Part shown: piece by piece, positions 55,824 to 64,000 of the stretch | Position numbering within the stretch: the stretch's first letter is position 1 | Layout of the letters: each line of letters opens with the position of its first letter | Origin: Pirellulaceae bacterium | Lineage (GTDB): Bacteria; Planctomycetota; Planctomycetia; Pirellulales; Pirellulaceae | Length of the DNA: 64,000 nucleotides | Assembly: GCA_026004795.1 (NCBI GenBank) | Contig: BPJV01000006.1 | Location: 1 to 64,000 of the forward strand | Direction of reading: 5' to 3' | Program-made: the position numbers and the translations under genes | The notes under the pieces: model-generated | Database searches by the model: none | Told to the model about the DNA's origin: nothing | What the model saw: the letters and a program-made list of their open reading frames with translations, nothing else

Positions 55824-58800
55824 ATGGAGCGGACATTTTCCGGGATACCAAAGCGCATGGGGGCACAGGAAATTAACGGAGGGCACGCAAACCCATTGGA
55901 TGCCGATTTAGCGCAGGTTCTGGGCTATCTAAACTTTTCGTCGGGAAACATGGACTCCCGTACGCTCGGGGCGCTGAATCGGTTGTACAAGCAGGCGCTT
56001 CCCGGCGGGCCATTTGAGGGGATGCCCGCATGGCTGCAAATCCAAATGTGGCTGCAGGAGGCCTTGGCGCGGTTGCAGGTCGAAAATCCCGCGTTTCAAG
56101 ATACTTCGCAGGCCGAACGTTTGTTGGAGCTAGTTTGGCTGCACCTCCTGCCCGATTACCTCGACTACCATCGCGACCTGCTGTTCCACCAAGAACCTGA
56201 GGGCATTTTCAACGGTTTCTTCCTCGGGAAAGCGATGGAAGCCGTCGTTCTCCAAGGCCCCGACTGGGGGGATCCAGCGGCTGTTGCCTTGCGGGCAATT
56301 CAACATCTGAACGATTTTGTCGGCTATCGTCCGGTGGCCGTGCTCGAAGGAAGAAAGCTTCAGCCGTATCCTCATGAGTGGGTGCGCCCCATCCCCGTAT
56401 TCTTGCGCCATGTGGGAGTGGCGGAGGGGATGTACCACGACATTCTTTCGACCGCCTTGGAGATTCTCCGCCAGACTCCACCAGACATTTGTCGCCGCGC
56501 TGGATTCGATTTGGAAGTGGTCGATGAAATCGGCATCGACCCGCGTGCTTTCGATTTCGATCACCCGGTCAATCAGCGACCGAACTATCAGTTTGGCCAG
56601 TGGGATCCGCACACCATCGACAACTCGGGGCGATACCGACGGTTCATTATTCAGCAGGTGACCATCGACGCCCTGCTGGCCCGGATCGACGAGCGACATG
56701 ATTTGCCACGGGAGGAACTGATCCTCGAGGCGGCAGCAGTCCTTGCCGGTACCATGTTGATGGCCTCCGGGATCACCGGTTGGGGACCAGGAGCGTATCC
56801 GTCGACGGTAAGCCTGGCTGACCTGATGAAACCCATCGCGGAATACCGTGACGAGTTTTACGAGTGGCTTATCGAAACGGTCCCCGCGCCACACCGTGAC
56901 CGGCTGTTGGCTGAGCAAAGGATACGCAAGCAGCCATTTGGTGGGGCGCGTCAGCATCTCAACACGCATTTGGCTCGTAATCGTGCTTCGCAGTTGGAGC
57001 ACGTTCAATTGGCGCGCTTGTTTGCTCGCATGGGTCACGCCACTGCGTCGAAAGAACAATCGGATTTTGTGCAAGCGCCCTCCGCGCGAATTGTCTCGCG
57101 CATCGATTGCCTGATGACGGCAGCGCACCAGATGTTGGAGCGTGGTGAGCTACGGGATGCGGCCGCGCTGTCGCCGCAAATCATTGATCTGCTTCATCGC
57201 GGCATCGAGTGTGGCGCGATTGTCGATCCGTGGAACATCCTGGGATTCGGTGGTAGTTTTCCGCGGAGCGAAGGGGCCGACGGCGCCGTGCATGACCATC
57301 GAGTCGAAGACCTCGTCCATTTGATGGAGGCACTGTTTGCGCTGCAAAGCCGCATCTGGAGGGAAGCGGCAGCGGCGGGGGACGAGGAACTATGCCAAAC
57401 GATTGACCAGGAGTTGCGGCGAACTGCCGAGTGGTGGCGCCAATTCGCCGCTCACGAGGTAAGCGATGTGAAGGCTACCGATCCCTTGGAAACGATGGAC
57501 TCGGCTTTGCTGGTCGCTAAGGCGCTGCGGTTGTGGCATGCCGGGGGAGCTGCAGTAGGGGATGTCCGCTTTTGGGCTCCTCACGCCCAATTGTTCGACT
57601 CCCCCAAAGCTTACGCGCTGGTCGTTGAATCTCTTTTGGAGCGCAATGATTTTGTTGCTTCCATGGCCCTGCTGGTTCATTGGCTCAGCCAAGTCGAACG
57701 GGTGGGGTTGCACAAGGGAGAGGCTTCGTTTCCCCGCCTGGCCCTCCGCTGGCTGCAGCAACTGGACACCTACCTGCGCGCTCATCCTGCCTGCGATCAG
57801 GTGCACTGGGGGTTGGCGCTGAAGTTCTTCGACTACCTAGAGGCCAACGCCGGGCCTTACCTCGAGCCCCCTGAATTCCTGCTTGGTAAACCTCAGCGGT
57901 CGGTGACCGATGCTTCCGCGGATGATTTCCTGCTCGAGGAAACGGACGACGCCGATGGGCTTTTCGACGCCGCCTACGAGGATGTGGTTTATCAAGATAC
58001 GGCGGACGATGGGATCGATGGCGAACTGTCTCCCGAGTTCTCCCCCGTCGAATCGAACGAGCTGACCGAAGAGGCCAATCGTCTGATTGATCATCTCAGC
58101 TTTTTGGCCAGCATGGCCGAGATGTGGAAAACGGCCGCCTTGAGCCCGCACCTGCGCACGGCATTGATTGACCAATCCACTCCCCCGGCCGCATCCCGCC
58201 CAACGACATCCGCCGATCCCACTGCTTACGATGTCGGAGGGCAGGAGCGAGTTATCGCAGCCATGCAGTCGTGGGCTGCCCAGGCGGCGCATCATCGCCG
58301 CGCGTTATTACAGCTCATGCAACAGGTAGCCGAATACCGGATTCCCAAGACCAGCGCCGATCACGAGGCGATGTCGCAATACGATCGTCAACGACTGATT
58401 AAAGATTCGTTGCTGGAAAAGATCATCGACACGGCGGTCGAAACGGCAGATGCGCGTCGCTTGCTGTTGGCCAACCTCCTTACTCTTCAGTCGACCGGCG
58501 AGGCGGTGGCCGAAGAGATCAAGACGTTGGGAGAAGACGATCGCATCGCCATCATGATCGTAGGCGATCTTCTGAGTGGGAGGACGGATCGTATTGCCGA
58601 CACGTTTCCCCGTTTGCTCTCTGCCCTGCGTCCCAAAAAGCTGCTGTATATTCCCCTGGTCCGCGGCGGTGATGCGGGCATGATCTACAGCGTTCGGTTG
58701 CGACGCCGCATCCTCTCGCACCTTCTCCGTTGGCTACCGCGTCAAGGCTTTATTCAGGAAGCCTGCATGTTGATCGAGACGGCGCGGTTCATGGAACACC

Positions 58801-60089
58801 ACAACCCCATCGGGCCCGGGGCGGTGACCGAATTCGATGAGCTGTTTTATCTCTGTTTCCATTCGATCGTTCAGTCGATCGTCCAGAATGCCGCCACCTG
58901 GAAGTTGACACGACTGCGGTCGGCCAGCAATTCCTCCACCTCCAACAATCCGTCGGCCACCGGCCGCAACGCTGGCGACGACCAGCAACGACCGTCACCA
59001 GGGGCCAACGACGCCGGCTTGCCCCTACCGCCGGCCATCGATGTCGAAGCCGGCGATGGCGAAGCATTGGGGGACTTGGAACCGGACTCCCACGAGTTGA
59101 TCGACCTGCTGGAACAACTGAACGAAGTCATGCTCATGAGCTGGCTCGCGCATAGTCGGACCCTGCGATTGAGCGTGCTCGAGTCGTTGGAAGGAGCGCC
59201 GGCGTGGGAGCGACTCGTTACCTTCATTCAGCGATTTGGCGGCCCACTTTTCACCCAATCCTTCTTGCGTCTGGGAAACGTCCGGGCCATCCTCCACCAG
59301 GGTGTGGGGCACTGGCTGGACCAAGTCGCTGAGGAAGGACGGACGGAAGAAGTGGACATGCTGCTCGACGCCATCGATGCCGGCCAAATCCGTCGCAGCG
59401 AAGCCGAACAGATGCTGTCGATCGTGCTCGAAGCCGTCATCGACCATTACGCGGAATACCGCGATTACAACAGCACAACCACGCAGTCGGACCGTGGCGA
59501 GTACTTTTACATGTTCCTTGATTTTCTACGCTTGCGCGTCCGCTATGACCGCGTCTGCTGGAATCTGAAACCAATCTACTGGACGCATGACGTACTCGTC
59601 CGCTCCGGGTGCCACCAGAATGCCCAGCACTGGCGTCGCGCGCTGGCCGAACGCATCGGTCGGGAAAGCGAATATTACATCGAGCGCTTGCAAGAGCTGC
59701 AAGCAAAGTATGCCATGCGCATGCCCACCGTCGCTGACCGTTTGCACGAACGATTCACCCGACCGATGACCGTCGACCGCATCTGTGCCCTTGTCGGACC
59801 TGCCATGCGCCAACTGAGTGAACAGGGCCATTCGGAAACCTTCGACCTGTTGATCGAGGAGTGCAAGTTGATGATGGAACAGCCGACGGGCGTGGGGCTG
59901 GAGATTCCCGATTGGCTGGCTGCTTTGGAAGACGAAGTCGATCGCGTACTGGAAAAACAACGCGGATTCTTCACCCGTCCTCAGGATGAACGAGCCGTAG
60001 GTTTTCGGCAGCTTTCGGCTCAGCAGATTGCCGATCAACTCGATGCCGCCATGCGGTTCTTCAAGTCGTCCCGACCGACCTCGTCCTGA
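55824..60089 (+). CDS. Giant helical protein of unknown function
   Basis: 1,421-residue soluble protein, no signal peptide or transmembrane helix. ATG 55824 has GAGG 5 nt upstream; the in-frame GTG at 55818 is less likely. It is nearly all alpha-helical with repeated amphipathic helices, broken by an acidic disordered linker (about 690-750) and a Ser/Asn/Pro-rich one (about 1030-1080). No catalytic motif is recognised. Short Trp- and His-containing stretches such as HPVNQRPNYQFGQWDPH near residue 250 may mark a conserved site. Size and helical repeats suggest a scaffold. It is divergent from the arrestin-like/ATPase trio, probably sharing a 120-bp regulatory region. Confidence 0.8.
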   Translation: MERTFSGIPKRMGAQEINGGHANPLDADLAQVLGYLNFSSGNMDSRTLGALNRLYKQALPGGPFEGMPAWLQIQMWLQEALARLQVENPAFQDTSQAERLLELVWLHLLPDYLDYHRDLLFHQEPEGIFNGFFLGKAMEAVVLQGPDWGDPAAVALRAIQHLNDFVGYRPVAVLEGRKLQPYPHEWVRPIPVFLRHVGVAEGMYHDILSTALEILRQTPPDICRRAGFDLEVVDEIGIDPRAFDFDHPVNQRPNYQFGQWDPHTIDNSGRYRRFIIQQVTIDALLARIDERHDLPREELILEAAAVLAGTMLMASGITGWGPGAYPSTVSLADLMKPIAEYRDEFYEWLIETVPAPHRDRLLAEQRIRKQPFGGARQHLNTHLARNRASQLEHVQLARLFARMGHATASKEQSDFVQAPSARIVSRIDCLMTAAHQMLERGELRDAAALSPQIIDLLHRGIECGAIVDPWNILGFGGSFPRSEGADGAVHDHRVEDLVHLMEALFALQSRIWREAAAAGDEELCQTIDQELRRTAEWWRQFAAHEVSDVKATDPLETMDSALLVAKALRLWHAGGAAVGDVRFWAPHAQLFDSPKAYALVVESLLERNDFVASMALLVHWLSQVERVGLHKGEASFPRLALRWLQQLDTYLRAHPACDQVHWGLALKFFDYLEANAGPYLEPPEFLLGKPQRSVTDASADDFLLEETDDADGLFDAAYEDVVYQDTADDGIDGELSPEFSPVESNELTEEANRLIDHLSFLASMAEMWKTAALSPHLRTALIDQSTPPAASRPTTSADPTAYDVGGQERVIAAMQSWAAQAAHHRRALLQLMQQVAEYRIPKTSADHEAMSQYDRQRLIKDSLLEKIIDTAVETADARRLLLANLLTLQSTGEAVAEEIKTLGEDDRIAIMIVGDLLSGRTDRIADTFPRLLSALRPKKLLYIPLVRGGDAGMIYSVRLRRRILSHLLRWLPRQGFIQEACMLIETARFMEHHNPIGPGAVTEFDELFYLCFHSIVQSIVQNAATWKLTRLRSASNSSTSNNPSATGRNAGDDQQRPSPGANDAGLPLPPAIDVEAGDGEALGDLEPDSHELIDLLEQLNEVMLMSWLAHSRTLRLSVLESLEGAPAWERLVTFIQRFGGPLFTQSFLRLGNVRAILHQGVGHWLDQVAEEGRTEEVDMLLDAIDAGQIRRSEAEQMLSIVLEAVIDHYAEYRDYNSTTTQSDRGEYFYMFLDFLRLRVRYDRVCWNLKPIYWTHDVLVRSGCHQNAQHWRRALAERIGRESEYYIERLQELQAKYAMRMPTVADRLHERFTRPMTVDRICALVGPAMRQLSEQGHSETFDLLIEECKLMMEQPTGVGLEIPDWLAALEDEVDRVLEKQRGFFTRPQDERAVGFRQLSAQQIADQLDAAMRFFKSSRPTSS

Positions 60090-60131
60090 TCGAGATGCTC
60101 TTCCGTCGACTCCACTCCCGGACTAGCGCAC

Positions 60132-60238
60132 CTACCAGTAGTGGAATTCGCCAGAATTCCCAAATAGCTACCAGCAGTGGAATTCGCCAGAATTCCCAAA
60201 TAGCTACCAATAGTGGAATTCGCCAGAATTCCCAAATG
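60132..60238. repeat. Three tandem 36-bp repeats with internal palindrome
   Basis: Units start at 60132, 60168 and 60204 (the last one 35 bp) and differ at one to three positions. Each contains GGAATTC-GCCA-GAATTCC, a perfect 7-bp inverted repeat with a 4-nt loop. The units are contiguous with no spacers, so this is not a CRISPR array. A reverse-strand frame through them reads as a 12-residue repeat but has no support as a gene. Confidence 0.85.
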
Positions 60239-60290
60239 CGACAATTCGCCCCGAAAGGGGCAGCGCCATGAAAGGGGCAGCCCATGAAAG

Positions 60291-60338
60291 CCCAGGGCAG
60301 AGCGCCAGCGGCGTAGCCGCTGGAAGCGCCGCCCTGGG
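60291..60338. repeat. Nested hairpin (CCCAGGGC ... GCCCTGGG with inner CCAGCGGC/GCCGCTGG)
   Basis: Outer arms 60291-60298 and 60331-60338; inner perfect arms 60305-60312 and 60316-60323 around a 3-nt loop. It lies between the giant gene and the dehydrogenase gene. No T-run follows, so it reads as a dispersed hairpin element rather than a terminator. Confidence 0.65.
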
Positions 60339-60421
60339 AAGCCTCATACTGCCGATTTCAGGTACGATCAAATGATGACCGTGCATAAGCTACATCGCTA
60401 CACGAATACCGATATTTCATC

Positions 60422-61390
60422 ATGGCTAAACCAATTGTTTACGTAGCGCGTCGCCTGCCTGAGGTGGGGATGGAAAAGTTGGCGGCTCATTGTGAAGTCC
60501 GTTTGCATGAAGGCCCATTGCCGCCTACTCGAGAGGCGCTGCTGCGGGGAGTTGTCGGATGTACAGGAATTCTCAGCCTGTTAAGCGACCGGATCGACGC
60601 CGAAGTGATGGATGCTGCCGGCCCACAGCTCAAGGTGATCAGCAATTTTGCCGTGGGCTACAACAACATCGACGTGATGGCCGCTCGGCAACGTGGCATT
60701 GCAGTGGGGAATACGCCCGATGTGTTGACCGATGCAACCGCCGACATTGCTGTGGCCCTCGCCTTGGCGGTGGCTCGGCGGATGAAGGAAGCGGCGCACG
60801 ATGCACGGAATGGGAAGTGGATGACGTGGGAGCCGTTGGGATGGATCGGCCATGATCTTCATGGAAAGACAGTGGGCATTGTAGGCATGGGCCGCATTGG
60901 GACCGCCACGGCCAAGCGGTTGCATGGGGGATGGCAGATGTCGGTGCTCTACACCTCGCGTCGGGCCAAGCCGGAGGTGGATCGCCAATTGGACGCGCAG
61001 TTGGTTACGCTGGATAAGTTGCTCGAGCAAGCCGATATTGTCAGCCTGCATGTACCGTTGACTGAACAGACACGCCACTTGATCGGTGCCAACGAGCTGG
61101 AGTTGATGAAGCCAAGTGCGATTTTGGTTAACACCTCGCGGGGAGAGATCATCGATCAAGAGGCGCTGACCGAAGCGCTTCGTGAAAAACAGATTTTCGG
61201 TGCTGGCTTGGATGTCACCACTCCCGAGCCGTTGCCCGCGGACCACCCCTTGTACGACCTGCCCAATTGCATCATCCTGCCTCATATTGGAAGTGCCACC
61301 CAGCGGGCTAGAAATGCTATGGCCGAGCGGGCTGCGGAAAACATCCTCGCCGGCATCGAGGGCAAACCGCTGCCGTGGCCCGTAGATTGA
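60422..61390 (+). CDS. D-isomer 2-hydroxyacid dehydrogenase, glyoxylate/hydroxypyruvate reductase type
   Basis: 322-residue cytoplasmic enzyme that reduces glyoxylate or hydroxypyruvate to glycolate or D-glycerate, or acts in reverse. The dinucleotide motif GMGRIG is at 155-160, followed by TSRR at 178-181, whose Arg pair suits NADPH. The catalytic triad is Arg240 (NTSRGEIID), Glu269 (TTPEPLP) and His288 (LPHIGSAT). NFAVGYNNID near 75-84 is typical of GRHPR and GyaR enzymes. Length is normal. A Nudix gene follows 9 bp later, so the two are likely cotranscribed. Confidence 0.93.
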   Translation: MAKPIVYVARRLPEVGMEKLAAHCEVRLHEGPLPPTREALLRGVVGCTGILSLLSDRIDAEVMDAAGPQLKVISNFAVGYNNIDVMAARQRGIAVGNTPDVLTDATADIAVALALAVARRMKEAAHDARNGKWMTWEPLGWIGHDLHGKTVGIVGMGRIGTATAKRLHGGWQMSVLYTSRRAKPEVDRQLDAQLVTLDKLLEQADIVSLHVPLTEQTRHLIGANELELMKPSAILVNTSRGEIIDQEALTEALREKQIFGAGLDVTTPEPLPADHPLYDLPNCIILPHIGSATQRARNAMAERAAENILAGIEGKPLPWPVD

Positions 61391-61399
61391 AAGGGGGCG

Positions 61400-61939
61400 A
61401 TGAACTGGCTGCGCCTCTCCAATTGGTTTTCGCCGAGCAGTTCTCGTCGCATGAATTACGAAATTGTTCACAAATTGGCTCGTCAGGGAACGAAACCGCG
61501 TCGGGGTGTGGTGGGGGTTGTCGTCGAAGACGAAAGGTTCTTGGTAATCCGGCGCAGTGCTTACGTCCGCGCTCCCAACCTGTTGTGCTTCGCTGGCGGA
61601 TCGATCGAATCTGGCGAGTCCCCCGAGGTTGCCGTGGTACGTGAGCTTCGGGAAGAGTTGGCTTTGCGCGTCGTGGCAGTCGAGCGCATTTGGCAGAGTC
61701 GTACTCCCTGGGGTACCGAACTGGAATGGGTGTTGGTCGAACGGGATCCGGCTTCGTACCCTGTCGCTGCACCCCAGGAGGTGGCGGAGTGGATGTGGAT
61801 GTCTCCGGGCGAGTTGCTGAACCATCCGCTGTTGCTGCCCAGCGTGCCGGCGTTTTTTCGAGCCTGGGCGGAAGGTACAATCAAGCTACCTGAGCGCGCT
61901 GGCAAGCCGGATTCAGCATGGAGATCGCTGGAGTTTTGA
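61400..61939 (+). CDS. Nudix hydrolase
   Basis: 179-residue cytoplasmic pyrophosphohydrolase. The Nudix box runs from Gly67 (G-x5-E-x7-RELREEL), with the catalytic REXXEE helix at 81-86. The usual final Gly is Ala88, a mild change. The N-terminal 30 residues are an extension before the fold; a second start at Met18 is possible. GGGGG is upstream of 61400. It lies 9 bp after the dehydrogenase gene, with a probable operon to the next gene 33 bp later. Substrate class (NDP-sugar, oxidised nucleotide, NADH) cannot be inferred from what is visible. Confidence 0.9.
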   Translation: MNWLRLSNWFSPSSSRRMNYEIVHKLARQGTKPRRGVVGVVVEDERFLVIRRSAYVRAPNLLCFAGGSIESGESPEVAVVRELREELALRVVAVERIWQSRTPWGTELEWVLVERDPASYPVAAPQEVAEWMWMSPGELLNHPLLLPSVPAFFRAWAEGTIKLPERAGKPDSAWRSLEF

Positions 61940-61972
61940 TCACCAGTTTTTCACCCGCAAAGGAAGATTACA

Positions 61973-62455
61973 ATGACAAGCGCCGAGGCGAATTGGTTCG
62001 ACAAGCTGGCCGCTGCCATACCGGGTTATGGCGCTTATCGGGATCAAGAGTCCCGTCGCCGAGATGATGCCCGCACGCGCGATTATCTCGCGGACCGTCT
62101 GGCCGAGGTGCGTCATCGTCTGACCGAGTGGATGGCTTCGGCGGCCACCGCTGGCGACCTGAAGGTGCCAGCCCAGGTCGAACCGTTGGCACGCCGTCTA
62201 GAGCTGGCCGAGAATCGTCTGCGTGCGGCGGTTGAAGGGTATGCTTCCTGGTTCGACGAGCGCGAGGTGGATGCCGATCGCCTGCAGCGAGTGCTCGAAC
62301 ATGACCAGAATCTGATCGCCCTGGTCGATCAGATCGATCAGGAGGTGGCGCGCATGGTGGCACAACAGGAGCTGCCAGCCGCGTCGTCGGTTACCGACCA
62401 TGTCGCCCTCTTGGAAGAGCGAGTCGGACGACGCAGCGATTTATTAAGAAACTAG
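61973..62455 (+). CDS. Small helical protein, unknown function
   Basis: 160-residue soluble protein, almost all alpha-helical with several heptad-like stretches (for example about 42-65, 75-95 and 100-128) and high Arg/Glu/Asp content. AGGAAG lies about 7 nt before the ATG. No signal peptide, cysteine or enzyme motif. It begins ANWFDKLAAAIPGYGAYRDQESRR, which may mark a conserved N-terminus in planctomycete homologues. It follows the Nudix gene by 33 bp. Role unknown; coiled-coil interaction is the only supported guess. Confidence 0.72.
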   Translation: MTSAEANWFDKLAAAIPGYGAYRDQESRRRDDARTRDYLADRLAEVRHRLTEWMASAATAGDLKVPAQVEPLARRLELAENRLRAAVEGYASWFDEREVDADRLQRVLEHDQNLIALVDQIDQEVARMVAQQELPAASSVTDHVALLEERVGRRSDLLRN

Positions 62456-62761
62456 GGAAACGGTAGGGTAATCGGTGGCGGCGACATCCGTGGGGGAAGT
62501 GGTCGATGGTGCCCAGCCCGCGCCGAAGTCTCGCGGCCTCTCTACCGAAGCTGTCGATCGGGGAGGTTCGTGAGGGTGTGCGGCTGGACGGGGCGCTGGC
62601 AGTTCGTGTCCTGGAGACTCTGCCGGCTGCGGGCTAGTTTACTGCCAATCGAGTTCGACGACGGACGAGCAGTCGCGTTTACGGTCGGCGAGAGGGCCGG
62701 CAAGCGTGGGGCAGTCGTGGCCAATCGATGGCGGGCGGGATGATGGTGGAGCGAACAGACA
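62456..62761. other. Intergenic region between convergent genes
   Basis: No gene or strong terminator is seen between the two convergent genes. Confidence 0.45.
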
Positions 62762-64000
62762 TTATTGCGCCGTGACCGCCTGTTCGTTTTCCGCTTGTTC
62801 GTACAACGCGGCCATCTGCAGCATGATCTTCTCGAGCGCATCCAAGTAGGCTTCTTCGCTGAGGTCAGGACGTTTTCCGCGCAAGCGATCGAGCTCTATC
62901 TCGAGCTGCTGTCGCTGGGCGGCCAATGCGGAGGAGAGGACGATGGCCTGGGGACCATTGAACAGAATCACTCGGGCTGCCGCACTGCCATCGATGGGGC
63001 GATCGGCCTGTGCATGACGGACAATCTGGACACCGCGATAAAAATCCGCCGATGTACCGACGCGGTCGCCATTGTCGTCCAACAGGGCATGCTCGGTCGC
63101 CAAACGTGCTGCTTGTGCATAAAACTGTTCAGTCCGTCGGCTGCCGGCGAGGAAGGCTTCGAGCAGCGACACGGCCCCGTCATGGTCCAGATCGTTCTTG
63201 GTATCCTCGATGGCAGCGGCGAGGAACGTGCCGAAACGTGCATAATTGAACTCCCCTCCGGATCGCGTGGCCGTGACAATTATCCGGCCGGGACGCGACA
63301 GCTCGACAAGAAACGGTGCCGAGCTGGAGGAGGTGTTGATCATGATGACACGATCGATGGGATCGAGCCATGTGGCGAGCTCCTTTGCCTCCACGTCGGG
63401 GCCAATCAAGTTGAATTTTGCTGCGCCCTGCGCGTACGTACCATGTCCAATGAAGACTAACCACAACTCGTTCGCTCTGTTTTCATCGGCGAGGTGAGCG
63501 ATGGTTTGTTGCAATTGTTCTTTAGCGGATGGAGGGTCAGTGACGGTTTGCGCCTCTTGTGGTGAGCGAAGGAACGGCCAGAATGCCGATGCAGCAGCTT
63601 TTTGATGCCTGGGGGAAAAAATGCGGTGGACGTGCCAGCGGTTCTTACTGGCCAAGCGTTCCCACGCTTGAGCTGCTTGGGTAAAGTCTTGTTCGAATTC
63701 CTGCGCCCCCGGCGCCCCCACTACGAGTAGCAAGTGCACTTCGGGGCGAGGCGCCTCTGCTGGGCGGCTGCTCCGACCGCCGCTTGCCGCATCCTGCGGT
63801 GCAGTATCCGGTTCGGCAGCAGATTGCTGCGCGGCAAGTTGGGGACCTGCGGTTTCGCCGTCCTGCGTCTCGTTCTGGGCACCGAAGATCGTGGAGACCA
63901 GCAGCGGGGATCGGTTACCGGAGTTTGGTCCAATCGATGCACCAGCAATCAGCAGCACGATGGTGGTCAGCGTCACGGTGAGATCGAATGGCCACGCGTT
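62762..64000 (-). CDS. Caspase-fold (C13-like) protein, probably catalytically inactive; 5' end beyond the window
   Basis: At least 404 residues. The frame runs open to the window edge, and the visible codons before GTG 63976 read as AWPFDLTVTL, so the true start probably lies outside and completes a signal peptide (ending near TLTTIVLLIAGAS). After a Gln/Ala-rich linker (about 40-78), a caspase-like core follows: LLLVVGAPG, LVFIGHGTY with the His-Gly (178-179), then IMINTSSSSAPFL where legumain- and caspase-type proteases have a Cys after a short strand. Here the position is Ser. DLDHDGAVSLLEAF (262 on) resembles an EF-hand-like loop. The C-terminal 60 residues form coiled helices. Pseudoprotease status is inferred from the missing Cys; a Ser nucleophile cannot be excluded. 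Confidence 0.8.
   Translation of the reverse strand, partial: NAWPFDLTVTLTTIVLLIAGASIGPNSGNRSPLLVSTIFGAQNETQDGETAGPQLAAQQSAAEPDTAPQDAASGGRSSRPAEAPRPEVHLLLVVGAPGAQEFEQDFTQAAQAWERLASKNRWHVHRIFSPRHQKAAASAFWPFLRSPQEAQTVTDPPSAKEQLQQTIAHLADENRANELWLVFIGHGTYAQGAAKFNLIGPDVEAKELATWLDPIDRVIMINTSSSSAPFLVELSRPGRIIVTATRSGGEFNYARFGTFLAAAIEDTKNDLDHDGAVSLLEAFLAGSRRTEQFYAQAARLATEHALLDDNGDRVGTSADFYRGVQIVRHAQADRPIDGSAAARVILFNGPQAIVLSSALAAQRQQLEIELDRLRGKRPDLSEEAYLDALEKIMLQMAALYEQAENEQAVTAQ

Larger units (their letters stand above)
60090..60421. other. Intergenic region downstream of the giant gene
   Basis: Holds the 36-bp repeats and the nested hairpin listed separately. It must also contain the promoter of the dehydrogenase gene. 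No other motif is evident. Confidence 0.5.

Noticed and set aside
60132-60238. Short CRISPR array
   Set aside because: The three 36-bp units are contiguous without unique spacers and no cas gene is present.

Overview
The window is chromosomal DNA of a planctomycete, most likely a member of the Pirellulales. This is inferred from several features together: three secreted formylglycine sulfatases, a sialate O-acetylesterase and a PL10-type pectate lyase; a DUF1559 pseudopilin-like protein next to a small transthyretin-like lipoprotein; a large Ser/Thr kinase with WD40 repeats; an alternative complex III plus caa3 oxidase cluster; long gene-poor spacers with dispersed GC-rich repeats; and a set of very large lineage-specific proteins. 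No tRNA, rRNA, CRISPR array, prophage or intact insertion sequence was seen.

Layout. 1-3.4 kb: divergent sialate O-acetylesterase and sulfatase. 3.5-10.5 kb: a stress and glycan block in one orientation (Hsp20, DnaJ, GH130, a GT4 fused to a toroid-like domain, a second GH130). An 8+8 bp inverted repeat (TTGACACC-N13-GGTGTCAA) lies ahead of hsp20. 10.7-13.3 kb: reverse-strand sulfatase and short-chain dehydrogenase. 13.75-29.3 kb: a respiratory supercluster, act genes (actD and actE fused) then SCO, coxB, coxA, coxC, coxD and two small membrane proteins. 29.4-38.8 kb: an inositol-monophosphatase family enzyme, a sulfatase, a thioredoxin/heme/PDZ protein, a lipoprotein, a DUF1559 protein, a PqaA-family hydrolase and a pectate lyase. 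39.0-44.2 kb: an RND efflux permease and its adaptor.

44.6-50 kb: an NRDE/TANGO2-like protein, rpsO and pnp with a clear intrinsic terminator, followed by a 1.2 kb repeat-rich spacer. 50-60 kb: the kinase, then a compact reverse-strand trio (membrane protein, small protein, P-loop ATPase) divergent from a 1,421-residue protein of unknown function. 60.1-62.5 kb: 36-bp tandem repeats and a hairpin, then a D-isomer hydroxyacid dehydrogenase (glyoxylate/hydroxypyruvate reductase), a Nudix hydrolase and a small helical protein. 62.8-64 kb: a caspase-fold-like protein that seems to lack its catalytic cysteine and runs off the window edge.

How the genes fit together. The act/cox cluster can carry electrons from menaquinol through a cytochrome bc1-independent complex to an A2-type oxygen reductase. 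The secreted hydrolases point to growth on sulfated, acetylated and uronate-rich polysaccharides. The GH130-GT4-GH130 set, only 19 bp after dnaJ, suggests a beta-mannoside made or turned over under stress. The 53.4-60.1 kb group is the best candidate for an undescribed system.
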